This document shows, in pieces, positions 16,153 through 24,068 of a stretch of 64,000 nucleotides of DNA. Numbering within the stretch: position 1 is the first letter of the stretch; each line of letters starts with the position of its first letter. Below the pieces are notes generated by a model. The model was not told the origin of the DNA. It made no database searches and worked only from the letters and a program-made list of their open reading frames with translations. This DNA comes from Paraburkholderia phytofirmans OLGA172. Its GTDB lineage: Bacteria > Pseudomonadota > Gammaproteobacteria > Burkholderiales > Burkholderiaceae. The position numbers and the translations under genes were made by a program. The DNA is taken from NCBI RefSeq assembly GCF_001634365.1, contig NZ_CP014579.1, positions 1,488,001-1,552,000 of the forward strand, written 5' to 3'.

Positions 16153-18473
16153 ATCCACACTACTCCGCGTTCATCGATCTGGGCAAAACGCTGGCCCATG
16201 AGAAAGGCCTGTCATGGCGCATGCCTCTCGACGAAACAGGCGCCGCATGCGACGGCGTCGGATGGAACCTCACCGTCGTTGCCGGCGACGTACCGCCGCC
16301 GACCTATTACCTGCGAGACCTGGGACCTGATGCGAAGGCACTGGCGATCGTAAACACGGAGCGCGCAGAGCGGGGCCTGACGCCGCTGCCCCGACGCCCG
16401 CTATCGTCAGCGTGGCAGGATCTGATCAAGGCGGCCGTTGCCGAACAGTTGCTGTTCAAGCGGAACACTACCGGACACGTGATGCAAAACATCGCGCGGC
16501 CGCTACGGGTGGTTGCAACGTGCGTGGAAAAGGACCCCTGGCAACTGACCGTCGACGATCTGCGTCTGGCGATCCGTGTCGGAAAAGCAATCCAGGCCAC
16601 AGGAAAGCTGGGAGACCTGGTGGTCGGCATCATCAAGACAGTGCTCGATGCCCAGCACATCTGCGACGCCGGTCCACTGTACTCGTCCCTCTCTGTTCCG
16701 CGCATGAAAATGAAAAGTGCGATCAAGGCGAAACATACCTGGTCGCAGGAAGAGCTTCGCGAGGATCTCGAGGCCCGCAAGCGTGGCGAGCGTCTGCCGG
16801 AGCGTCGGGCGTTCTGGGAGCTGACCCGCATCGTGATGACTGAAAAGCCGAGAACGTTCATGGACGATCTGCGGTTCGCCGCGATGCGCTCCTTGATCGT
16901 GACCGGCATGCGTGCAGGTGAAGTCGCACTGTTGCCGGTTGACTGGAAGCGGGAGCGAACGTACATGGATTCGAAGGGACGGCCAGCCGGCGAATCCGGC
17001 GGCATCTCGACGTCCCTGATGCTGCGCCACTTCGCGGAAAAGCAGCAGGAGGATGAGACCGACAGCCGCGTGCTGCGTGAAGAGACCCAGCCCGTGCCCG
17101 AGATGTTCCGGACGCTGTTGACAGAGACACTCGACCACGTGGCCCGGATCACGGAGCCACTGCGTGCGACGTTGAAGCTGCAATGCGAAACGGGCCGGCT
17201 GCTGCCATGGTATTCGCTCGACAGCGTCGTGCCCGTCATTGAAATCTATACACGCCTCATGGGCAACCCGTTCTGGTTGAAAATTGAACGGGAACCGTTC
17301 ATCGAACGCTATCGGGATGGCTTCGATCCCGCGGTCCTTGCTGAACTGCACGAATACCAGCATGAACGGCGGCGCAGTGGCGACCTGACTCTCGACATGG
17401 CCGTCTATCAGTTCGGGAATCGCCTGAAAACAGCGATGCTTGAGGGCGAGACCAGTCTGTGCTTCCGCCATGGCGACGGCTCGCCGGTCAAACTCCTCGA
17501 TCGGATGGAATGGCATGCGACGCATCTGCACGTCGGCGAGCTCGAGGAACACATCCGGCTCACGACGCCGACGAAGGTATCCGACCTCACTCCCCTGCCG
17601 CTGGCAGTTGGGTCCGTTCAACCGTGGGAGTTCCTGTTCCTCCAGCCGAAGCGCTCGCTCGCCGAAGAGCGCAACGATGGCCTGTGCGACGTGGCGCGCT
17701 ACATGGCGGTCAACCGCCCGGACCCTACGTTCATCGGACAGGCGCTCGGCGACGCGAAGAACCTGCCATCGTTGTTCGAAAAATATGGCCAGACCGATGA
17801 AGACCGGGCCTTGAAGATCGAGTCGCACATGCTGCGTCATCTACAAAACACCGAACTGTTCCGCCTAGGTGTTGCGGATACGATCATCTCGAAGCGCTTC
17901 AACCGGCGCAGTGTCACCCAGAGCTACGAGTACGATCATCGCAGCCTGGCTGAGGATCTCGAACAGATCGAGATTCCGCAGGACATTGAGATCATGCTCG
18001 GCGAGAAAGCCAGCACCGTAGCCAGGCTCATCAAGGACGGCAGGGCCAGCGGGCCGATCGTCGGTGCCTTCCTGCGTATCCAGGCCACCGAGGGCGACGC
18101 GGCTGCGTACGAATACCTGCGCGCCGAGGCGGACGGATTCCATGCGACCCCGTACGGGCACTGCCTGAACTCGTTCACAGTCGACCCCTGCCCCAAGCAT
18201 CTCGAGTGTTTCGCTGACTGCCGGCATCTCTCGGCGACTGACCTGCCGGAACATCGGCAGAATCTGATCCGGCTCGAGGGCACGTTCAAGCAGGCACTGG
18301 AGACGATCAGAGCTCGTCCTTCGACGAGTATCGGCTGGAAAAACCAGCTAGAGCATGCGGAAAAACGGCTGGCTGGCGTACAGAAGCTGCTCGCGACTCC
18401 GCCGGGCGAACACCCCTTCCCCGATGGCGTCGACCTCTCACTGCCCCGACCACGTGGAGTACTTGATGACTGA
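16149..18473 (+). CDS. large tyrosine recombinase/integrase C of a recombinase trio
   Basis: This 774-residue protein is about twice the size of a normal integrase. Its ATG overlaps the recombinase B stop (ATGA). Catalytic landmarks are Arg in GMRAGEVALL, the HMLRH motif and a Tyr in TQSYEYDH. A long insertion separates the first Arg from the HxxR box. The C-terminus has a Cys/His cluster (GHCLNS, DPCPKHLECFADC: C-x8-C-x5-C-x3-C), similar in kind to that of recombinase B. Its size and position match the largest recombinase of gamma-mobile-trio-like elements better than classical RIT elements. Confidence 0.85.
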   Translation: MNPHYSAFIDLGKTLAHEKGLSWRMPLDETGAACDGVGWNLTVVAGDVPPPTYYLRDLGPDAKALAIVNTERAERGLTPLPRRPLSSAWQDLIKAAVAEQLLFKRNTTGHVMQNIARPLRVVATCVEKDPWQLTVDDLRLAIRVGKAIQATGKLGDLVVGIIKTVLDAQHICDAGPLYSSLSVPRMKMKSAIKAKHTWSQEELREDLEARKRGERLPERRAFWELTRIVMTEKPRTFMDDLRFAAMRSLIVTGMRAGEVALLPVDWKRERTYMDSKGRPAGESGGISTSLMLRHFAEKQQEDETDSRVLREETQPVPEMFRTLLTETLDHVARITEPLRATLKLQCETGRLLPWYSLDSVVPVIEIYTRLMGNPFWLKIEREPFIERYRDGFDPAVLAELHEYQHERRRSGDLTLDMAVYQFGNRLKTAMLEGETSLCFRHGDGSPVKLLDRMEWHATHLHVGELEEHIRLTTPTKVSDLTPLPLAVGSVQPWEFLFLQPKRSLAEERNDGLCDVARYMAVNRPDPTFIGQALGDAKNLPSLFEKYGQTDEDRALKIESHMLRHLQNTELFRLGVADTIISKRFNRRSVTQSYEYDHRSLAEDLEQIEIPQDIEIMLGEKASTVARLIKDGRASGPIVGAFLRIQATEGDAAAYEYLRAEADGFHATPYGHCLNSFTVDPCPKHLECFADCRHLSATDLPEHRQNLIRLEGTFKQALETIRARPSTSIGWKNQLEHAEKRLAGVQKLLATPPGEHPFPDGVDLSLPRPRGVLDD

Positions 18474-18975
18474 GCCCATTGAAACGGCATTGGCTGGTGA
18501 CGAGCAGATGCGCGAGATTCTCGAGACGTTGCTGGCCGACGACGGAGACATCACGGCGCGCGCCGTTGCCCGGCTGCATCCGTCCATCAAGGCGGCATCG
18601 TCGATTACCCGCAGCGAATTGCGCAGCAGGTTGCTTGCCGAGTATCAGCAGCGCCAGTCGGAATACCGGCGCTGGCGCGGCCGCGTCGCAAAGCGTTCCG
18701 GCTCCGACACCGCGACCTCGCTCGCCGACAAGGATATCCGGATTGCAGAGCTCGAGGCCACCGTGCAGTTGCTTACCGCCTCCCACCTCGCCATGCTGCG
18801 TGCCGTCGGCGAACTCGGTGGCTTCAGCAAGTGGGCGAAATTCTATGAGCAGTATCGCGAGGCACGCGATAGACTCGACAAGCTTGGCGCGGTTCCTGCC
18901 GCGACAGTGTCCTCGATGACGTCCGAAATGCGGGCAAAGCCGGCTTCCACAGACGGCAGAAGAAAGCGGCGTTGA
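18466..18975 (+). CDS. small coiled-coil accessory protein of the recombinase operon
   Basis: This 169-residue protein overlaps recombinase C by eight bases. ATG 18466 follows GTGGAG. The N-terminal half is helical (EIETLLADDGDITARAVAR-like, winged-helix-sized). The C-terminal half forms a coiled coil (DKDIRIAELEATVQLLTASH) with a basic tail ending GRRKRR. Its position matches the TnpC-like or GmtX-like fourth gene of such elements. A role in DNA binding or assembly of the recombination complex is inferred; no enzymatic motif is visible. Confidence 0.7.
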   Translation: MTEPIETALAGDEQMREILETLLADDGDITARAVARLHPSIKAASSITRSELRSRLLAEYQQRQSEYRRWRGRVAKRSGSDTATSLADKDIRIAELEATVQLLTASHLAMLRAVGELGGFSKWAKFYEQYREARDRLDKLGAVPAATVSSMTSEMRAKPASTDGRRKRR

Positions 18976-19003
18976 GCGAGGGGCCATATAGCAGGCACTA
19001 GAT

Positions 19004-19105
19004 GTAGCGACTTGCATTTGAAACCGGCCGTACTTGCAATCGACGCGGTTTCCTGCTCGAAATAACTGCAACTGACGGAATGCGCGTGCTCGGATTATCT
19101 GCATC
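19004..19105 (+). repeat. left arm of a long inverted repeat with TTGCA/CTGCA repeats
   Basis: The first 21 bases (starting GTAGCGACTTGCATTTG) are a perfect inverted copy of 19676-19696. Weaker matches continue inward for about 70 bases. Within the arm the motif TTGCA or CTGCA recurs at intervals. It begins 28 bases after the recombinase operon, where a terminus with several recombinase-binding sites would be expected. Confidence 0.6.
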
Positions 19106-19244
19106 CATGCCTGCATTCAGCCGTTCTTGAGGGCACCCCTCTTTCCTCGATGCACTCGGCTGTCTGTCTGCGCATGTGGCCTCGTAAGTCCCGTCTGCTA
19201 TGCTAGTTGAGCCCCTTTGTCTACGCGGGCGCGAGGTGACGATC

Positions 19245-19562
19245 GTGAACAAGTACATTGCATTGACCATGCTGGCACTAGCTGCCGCATCAACCGCTCA
19301 CGCACAGTACGTACCGGGCGACGCGTACGCTACGCAGCGTAATGAGATGCACGATCAGGCCCTCTTGCAACAGCAGCAAGGGAACGAGATGGCGCGACAA
19401 CTATTGCAGGAGCAGCGGCAGCAGCAAGAGCAGCCTCATGAAACGCTCTTTGACAGCAGCATGCGGGCCTGGAACTCCGGTCAGCAGACGCAGCGGGCAC
19501 GGCAACAGGACAATGATGGTCCAACGTGTGTTACCTATGCAGGGCAGACATCCTGTAAGTGA
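19245..19562 (+). CDS. small exported Gln-rich protein
   Basis: This 105-residue protein uses a GTG start at 19245, seven bases after GAGGTGA. A clear signal peptide (NKYIALTMLALAAASTAHA, cleaved before QY) is followed by a very Gln-rich, probably coiled segment. The C-terminus has two Cys nine residues apart (CVTYAGQTSC) that could form a disulphide. Similar short Gln-rich secreted proteins occur in Burkholderiaceae without known function. It is the only gene between the arms of the 21-bp inverted repeat. Confidence 0.6.
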   Translation: MNKYIALTMLALAAASTAHAQYVPGDAYATQRNEMHDQALLQQQQGNEMARQLLQEQRQQQEQPHETLFDSSMRAWNSGQQTQRARQQDNDGPTCVTYAGQTSCK

Positions 19563-19624
19563 AGGCAATTCCGTGGCTGACGTGGCGAAATCTAGCCGTT
19601 TCGGGCCAACGCCAACGCCCTCCT

Positions 19625-19696
19625 GTGCAGGTTGCAGATAATGTGAGCAGGCGACAATGGAACGCAAGCACGCCCGTTTCAAATGCAAGTCGCTAC
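19625..19696 (-). repeat. right arm of the long inverted repeat
   Basis: Positions 19676-19696 are the exact reverse complement of 19004-19024. Inward, the segment with CTGCTC and ATTATCTGCAACC also has counterparts in the left arm (near 19050-19070 and again 19087-19105). The arm ends just before the RES gene's ribosome-binding site. Confidence 0.6.
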
Positions 19697-19714
19697 AGGT
19701 GAGGATGCGACATT

Positions 19715-20782
19715 GTGATGGCGAAAAAGTGTTGCCCGGAATGCTTCGCGCATGAATGGGTGCGCGAATATGCCCGCGATCGAAGCAACGGCATTGGCGC
19801 TTGCGACTACTGCGGGGCCAGCGGCGTAAAGGTTATCGATATCGACGTTCTCTACGAGCCGTTCAGGAATCTGATGCAGTTGTATGCTCCCAGCGATGAC
19901 GCGAGCGGCGAGATGCTCATCTATGCCATCCAGTGGGATTACGAAGTGTTCGAGGATGGCCTGTATTGCTCTGATGGAGCAGCGGGCCTGCTCGAAGACA
20001 TTCTGGCAACGGGCTGGGACGACGACAGCGGCGAGTCGCCAGTTCGGGCGCACGAGCTGTATCGTCGATCGTGGACTGGTCCCACCATGCTCGATGAATG
20101 GAACGAGTACTGTGCGGCGGTCAAAGAGCACCCACGTAGAAAACCTCGTATGCCGATGCTGTTCGACGAAGAACTGGGCCGACAAGAAGCCGACGTCCTC
20201 CCTGGAGCCATCCTGTATCGAGCGCGCCTCGGCTTTACGCAAATTGGCGGGACTATTGAACCCCACGCTGGCGTTGGCATCGGTGCCCCGCCGGCAGGCA
20301 AAGCGAAGCCAGGGCGAGCAAACCGGTTACGTCAAGTTGTGCTCTACGTCGCCGATCAAGAACCGACAGCGATTGCCGAGGTTCGGCCCGCGCGCGGCCT
20401 ACTGGTTTCGGTTGCCGAGGTCCACGCTGTCCGAAGCCTTCGATTGGTCGATCTGAACAAACCCGTGCGCCCATCGAACCCGTTTGCCGATGATGTTCCT
20501 CGATACGAGTTGGAACTGGAGCACCTGCTTCGAGCGTTTGGGGAGGAACTGTCGCGACCATTGCGTCGTACAGACGACGAGCACGAGTACCTCCCCTGCC
20601 AGAAACTGGTCGAGCGCATCCGGAAAAGTGGCCTATATGATGGCATTCGGTACCCAAGTGCCATGGCGCCTGGCGGCTCGAACATCGTTCTGTTCGACCC
20701 CGAGCTGGTCACGATAGGAGCATCAAGGCTCGTGGAAATTCGGGAGATCGACGTCGCCTACGTCGACTTCGAGGACGAATAG
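19715..20782 (+). CDS. RES-domain protein with zinc-finger/HEPN-like N-terminus
   Basis: This protein has 355 residues. The N-terminus has two Cys pairs (CCPEC and CDYC), a likely zinc ribbon, then a helical region typical of the N-terminal domain paired with RES toxins. The RES domain follows from about residue 170: Arg in YRARLG, Glu in AIAEVRP and Ser in APGGSN, the three residues that name the family. RES toxins degrade NAD+. GTG 19715 or ATG 19718 can start it after AGGTGAGG. The downstream gene on the same strand may be its antitoxin or partner. It is probably cargo of the mobile region. Confidence 0.75.
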   Translation: MMAKKCCPECFAHEWVREYARDRSNGIGACDYCGASGVKVIDIDVLYEPFRNLMQLYAPSDDASGEMLIYAIQWDYEVFEDGLYCSDGAAGLLEDILATGWDDDSGESPVRAHELYRRSWTGPTMLDEWNEYCAAVKEHPRRKPRMPMLFDEELGRQEADVLPGAILYRARLGFTQIGGTIEPHAGVGIGAPPAGKAKPGRANRLRQVVLYVADQEPTAIAEVRPARGLLVSVAEVHAVRSLRLVDLNKPVRPSNPFADDVPRYELELEHLLRAFGEELSRPLRRTDDEHEYLPCQKLVERIRKSGLYDGIRYPSAMAPGGSNIVLFDPELVTIGASRLVEIREIDVAYVDFEDE

Positions 20783-20877
20783 CGAGGCCCTCCGTTGTTA
20801 CGGTATCGATGATGCCTCGGCTACGAAATGGCCGAGCTTCGCGGCGGAAGCCGCTTCTCTCCCGAAAGGAGTGTTAC

Positions 20878-21378
20878 ATGTCCTACTGCCCCTTCTTCCA
20901 GACCCTGCACGATGAAACGCGCCCCGTGGGCAATCTCGGCCGGGGAACCCATTACTCTGTTCTGCGGGCACCGGTCTGGCACAACGAGTTCATGAACCGG
21001 CTCGAACGTTGCGCGTTCCTCGACTTCGCCATCATCTGGGATGAGGATCATGACGATCGCGTGATCGACGCGATTATGGTGCTTTACATCAGTGGCTTGC
21101 TCGCGCCGGTACGGTATATCGGCGAGCGGAAAGGTACGCTCTCGGTGCTGCTGGCCCCTGATGTTGTGCGGAGCTGGGACCCGGAAACCCTGGAGCAGTA
21201 TCACGACGATATCAACGACATCTGCCAGAGTCTGGAAGACCCATGGTCGGCGAAAGTCGACAGCGCTGACGGCCACGAACATTCGATCATCCACAGCTCG
21301 GCCGAGAACGTCGCTACGTATCTCAGGAACATCGACATACTGTGGGAACTGGGTGTGAAACCGAAAAGCCGGCCCTAG
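20878..21378 (+). CDS. hypothetical protein, possible partner of the RES protein
   Basis: This acidic 166-residue protein is not recognised. ATG 20878 follows AAAGGA, 95 bases after the RES gene. It has no signal peptide or membrane segment. A central hydrophobic helix (RVIDAIMVLYISGLLAPVRYIGE) and a Trp/Asp-rich C-terminal half are visible. The acidic charge and position behind a RES toxin-like gene make an antitoxin or immunity role possible, but the usual Xre-type antitoxin fold of RES modules is absent. Confidence 0.6.
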   Translation: MSYCPFFQTLHDETRPVGNLGRGTHYSVLRAPVWHNEFMNRLERCAFLDFAIIWDEDHDDRVIDAIMVLYISGLLAPVRYIGERKGTLSVLLAPDVVRSWDPETLEQYHDDINDICQSLEDPWSAKVDSADGHEHSIIHSSAENVATYLRNIDILWELGVKPKSRP

Positions 21379-21646
21379 ATCGGAAGCAAGGGACCGGCGG
21401 GAACGCAACACTGACTCTGGCGGCATCACGTCGCCGCGCCTCACCCTGTTGCGTTCTCGGATGAGCATTGACGCAACAAATGCCCGTGCTCCGGTCACGC
21501 AACACGAAACCCCTGAAAAAGTGGATATCCTGTGGATAAGTCGGTCGCCTTACCCGTTGAAATATAACAAAATATGAAAAACCAAAACCAACGCAACACC
21601 ACGCCATAGGTGCCAAGAATCAACCGGACTGGTTGTAGTAGCTTTA

Positions 21647-23220
21647 TAGAAATGTCCGGTTCTGGCTCATTAGAAATGTCCGGTTCCCGGCTCCGGGCCG
21701 GCGGCTGTGGCGCATGCTGCGGCATCACAGCCAGCCCGGAGCCCGACCATGAACGGACGTGGATTCATCACGATCAGCATGCACGAGCTCGAGCGTGTGA
21801 AGATCATTGAGGCGGTCGTCCAGCGGCGGCTGACGGTCGTGCTGGCGGCCGAACGGCTGCAACTGTGTGAGCGTCAGGTCAGCCGGCTGGTGCGGCGCTA
21901 CGAGGCTGCAGGACCGGCTGGGCTCGTCTCGGCACGGCGTGGGCAACCGAGTAACCGCGAACTGCCGGTGGATGTCCGTGCGCGGGCGATGGCGCTGGTG
22001 CGTGAGCGTTACGCCGATTTTGGGCCGACGCTGGCGTGCGAGAAGCTGGCTGAATGTCATGGCGTGGTGCTGGCGAAGGAAACCGTGCGGCGCTGGATGC
22101 GCGACGCCGGGCTATGGATTCCACGCAAACAGCGGCCGCCGAAACTTCACCAGCCGAGAAACCGCCGCGCATGCCTGGGCGAGCTGATCCAGATCGACGG
22201 CAGCGATCATCGCTGGTTCGAGGAACGCGCGCCGGCCTGCACGCTGCTGGTGTTCATCGACGATGCGACCAGCCGGCTGATGGCGCTGCACTTCACGGCG
22301 ACCGAGTCGACCTTCAGTTACTTTGAGGCGATGCGGCGCTACCTGGAACAGCATGGCAAGCCGGTCGCGCTGTATAGCGACAAGGCCAGCGTGTTTCACT
22401 GCAACAGCCATTCGGTGACGCTTGGCAAGGGCGTGACGCAGTTTGGCCGGGCGCTGTACGAGCTGAATGTGGATACGTTCTGTGCCAACAGCAGTCAGGC
22501 CAACGGGCGCGTTGAGCGCGCCAATCTCACGTTGCAGGACCGGCTCGTGAAGGAGTTGCGGCTGCGTGGCATCAGCACGAAGGAGGCGGCCAACGCTTAT
22601 GCGCCCCACTTCATCGCCGACTTTAACGGCCGGTTCGGCAAGGCGCCCAGGAGCACGTTCGACGCGCACCGGCCGCTGCGGACGGATGACGATCTTGACC
22701 TGATCCTGACATGTCGCGTGCCGCGGCGCGTGTCGAAGGTGCTGACCGTGCAGTACGACCGGGTGATCTATCTGCTTGAAGACACGGTGGCGAACCGCAG
22801 CCTGATTCACAACTATCTGGACGTGTTCGAGTATCCGGACGGGCGCATCGAGATCCGGGTGAATGGTGCTGCCCTGCCCTGTGTCCGCTACGACCGGCTC
22901 TCCGAGATTGACCAGGCGGCGGTGGTTGACAACAAGCGGCTGGGGCACACGTTGCAGATGGCGCAGGTGATCCAGGCGCAGCGTGATGACCGGCGGGCGT
23001 CGGGCTCGCCATCGCGGACCAACCAGGGCGAAGCGCCGCGACCGAAGGAGCGCAAGGTGGGCACCCGCAAGCAGCGGGAACTGACGCGTGAAGAGCTGAA
23101 TGAGGCGATCCTGAGAACTGCCAGAACTCGGGTTGGCTCGGTGCTTTAAAGCCCTTAAAAGTAGATATTTCTGAACTTCAAAACCGGACATTTCTAAAAA
23201 GTCCCAACCCGGACATTTCA
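21647..23220 (+). mobile_element. ISNCY-type insertion sequence
   Basis: Each end carries two copies of an AGAAATGTCCGGTT-like motif spaced 24 bases apart: on the left at 21647 and 21671, on the right (inverted) ending at 23196 and 23220. The intact transposase lies between. Paired subterminal repeats are probably the transposase-binding sites. The exact outer ends and any target duplication are not certain. Confidence 0.7.
21749..23149 (+). CDS. ISNCY-family transposase
   Basis: This is a 466-residue transposase. ATG 21749 is preferred over 21707 because the protein then begins at the helix-turn-helix segment (TVVLAAERLQLCERQVSRLVRRYE). The DDE-type integrase core shows Asp in IQIDGSDHRWF, Asp in ALYSDKASVF and Glu in QANGRVERAN. 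A basic C-terminal tail contains the segment SGSPSRTNQGEAPRPKERK. It appears full length and undamaged, so the element may be active. Confidence 0.9.
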   Translation: MNGRGFITISMHELERVKIIEAVVQRRLTVVLAAERLQLCERQVSRLVRRYEAAGPAGLVSARRGQPSNRELPVDVRARAMALVRERYADFGPTLACEKLAECHGVVLAKETVRRWMRDAGLWIPRKQRPPKLHQPRNRRACLGELIQIDGSDHRWFEERAPACTLLVFIDDATSRLMALHFTATESTFSYFEAMRRYLEQHGKPVALYSDKASVFHCNSHSVTLGKGVTQFGRALYELNVDTFCANSSQANGRVERANLTLQDRLVKELRLRGISTKEAANAYAPHFIADFNGRFGKAPRSTFDAHRPLRTDDDLDLILTCRVPRRVSKVLTVQYDRVIYLLEDTVANRSLIHNYLDVFEYPDGRIEIRVNGAALPCVRYDRLSEIDQAAVVDNKRLGHTLQMAQVIQAQRDDRRASGSPSRTNQGEAPRPKERKVGTRKQRELTREELNEAILRTARTRVGSVL

Positions 23221-23253
23221 ATCTGGCTTTGACAGTAAGTGTCGAGGCCATTC

Positions 23254-23540
23254 TGAAGTGTCGCAGGGGTAGCAAAGTAGAAATGTCGCGGTTTGTGCCT
23301 TTGTTATCTCTTTGACGTGGTTTTGAGTACAGAGTCCTGGAGGCTGGCCGTGGTTCTGCCAATCGCGGTGTTCAGCTCATCAACAGTGATCTCCCGCTGC
23401 TTCTTTGTGCCAGCCTTGCGTTCCTTCAGTTTCGGCGCCTGCCCCTGATTGGTTCGTGATGGCGAACCTGACGCGCGGCGGTTATCGCGATCGGCCTGAA
23501 TCAACTGCGCGACCTGCAGCACATGACCCAGCGGCTCGGG
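23254..23540 (-). mobile_element. relic of a second ISNCY element (transposase C-terminus)
   Basis: On the minus strand, a frame ending at 23304 encodes PLGHVLQVAQLIQADRDN, then RRASGSPSRTNQGQAPKLKE and DELNTAI. This aligns closely with the last 75 residues of the transposase at 21749. The similarity stops abruptly at about 23540. The end motif (TAGAAATGTCGCGGTTT at 23278 and a weaker copy at 23255) lies outside the stop codon, as expected. It is tail-to-tail with the intact copy. Confidence 0.75.
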
Positions 23541-24068
23541 TGTGACAATCTCGGGCATGCGTCGTTCACGACCACCAGTCAGTATCTTCACGTGGACGAC
23601 GATCGTCGTCATCGTGAAACCGATGAAAAGCACCGCATTGACTGGTAGTCCAGACGGCTGAAGTTCGGCCTTTTTGCGGCCATTGGCCCTGCCTGACTCA
23701 TGACCGCCAGTGAATGATCGCGTGAAGTCAACGTCCTGCATCGACCTGATGCCGGCCTTGCCTCGGAGACTCACCCTGGTCATGAAGAAGGCGCTCAGCC
23801 TGCTGATCCCCGGATCGACATTCTCAGCAAGTGATGCATATGAGGTGTGCCTCCGTCTTCGCGCCTGATGCAATCGCGTTCGACCATATTTCCGCGCCCT
23901 GATCGCGGGAAAAGGGCCACCGCAAAACCGGGCGATAGGCAGCGAACGTTGTTCACACGAAACAAATGTAATCATCTGTTAATGCCGTGCGCCGTAACCC
24001 TGTTTTGACGACGGAAGCGCCGTTCCGTTTTGCTACGATCCCGGCTTTTCCGCCAGCGCCCCGCCACT
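23541..24068. other. unassigned stretch between the IS relic and the PBP gene
   Basis: A minus-strand frame stays open through most of this stretch and joins the IS relic, but the upstream part resembles nothing recognised. This is probably junction debris at the right edge of the mobile region. It should also contain the promoter of the penicillin-binding protein gene. Confidence 0.35.

Noticed and set aside
21531..21539. DnaA-box-like TGTGGATAA
   Set aside because: A single good match next to a weaker GTGGATATC, with no cluster, iterons or rep gene. Not enough to call an origin.
23541..23975. Upstream part of the minus-strand frame joined to the ISNCY relic
   Set aside because: No similarity to the transposase or any family was seen; probably chance open frame across a junction.
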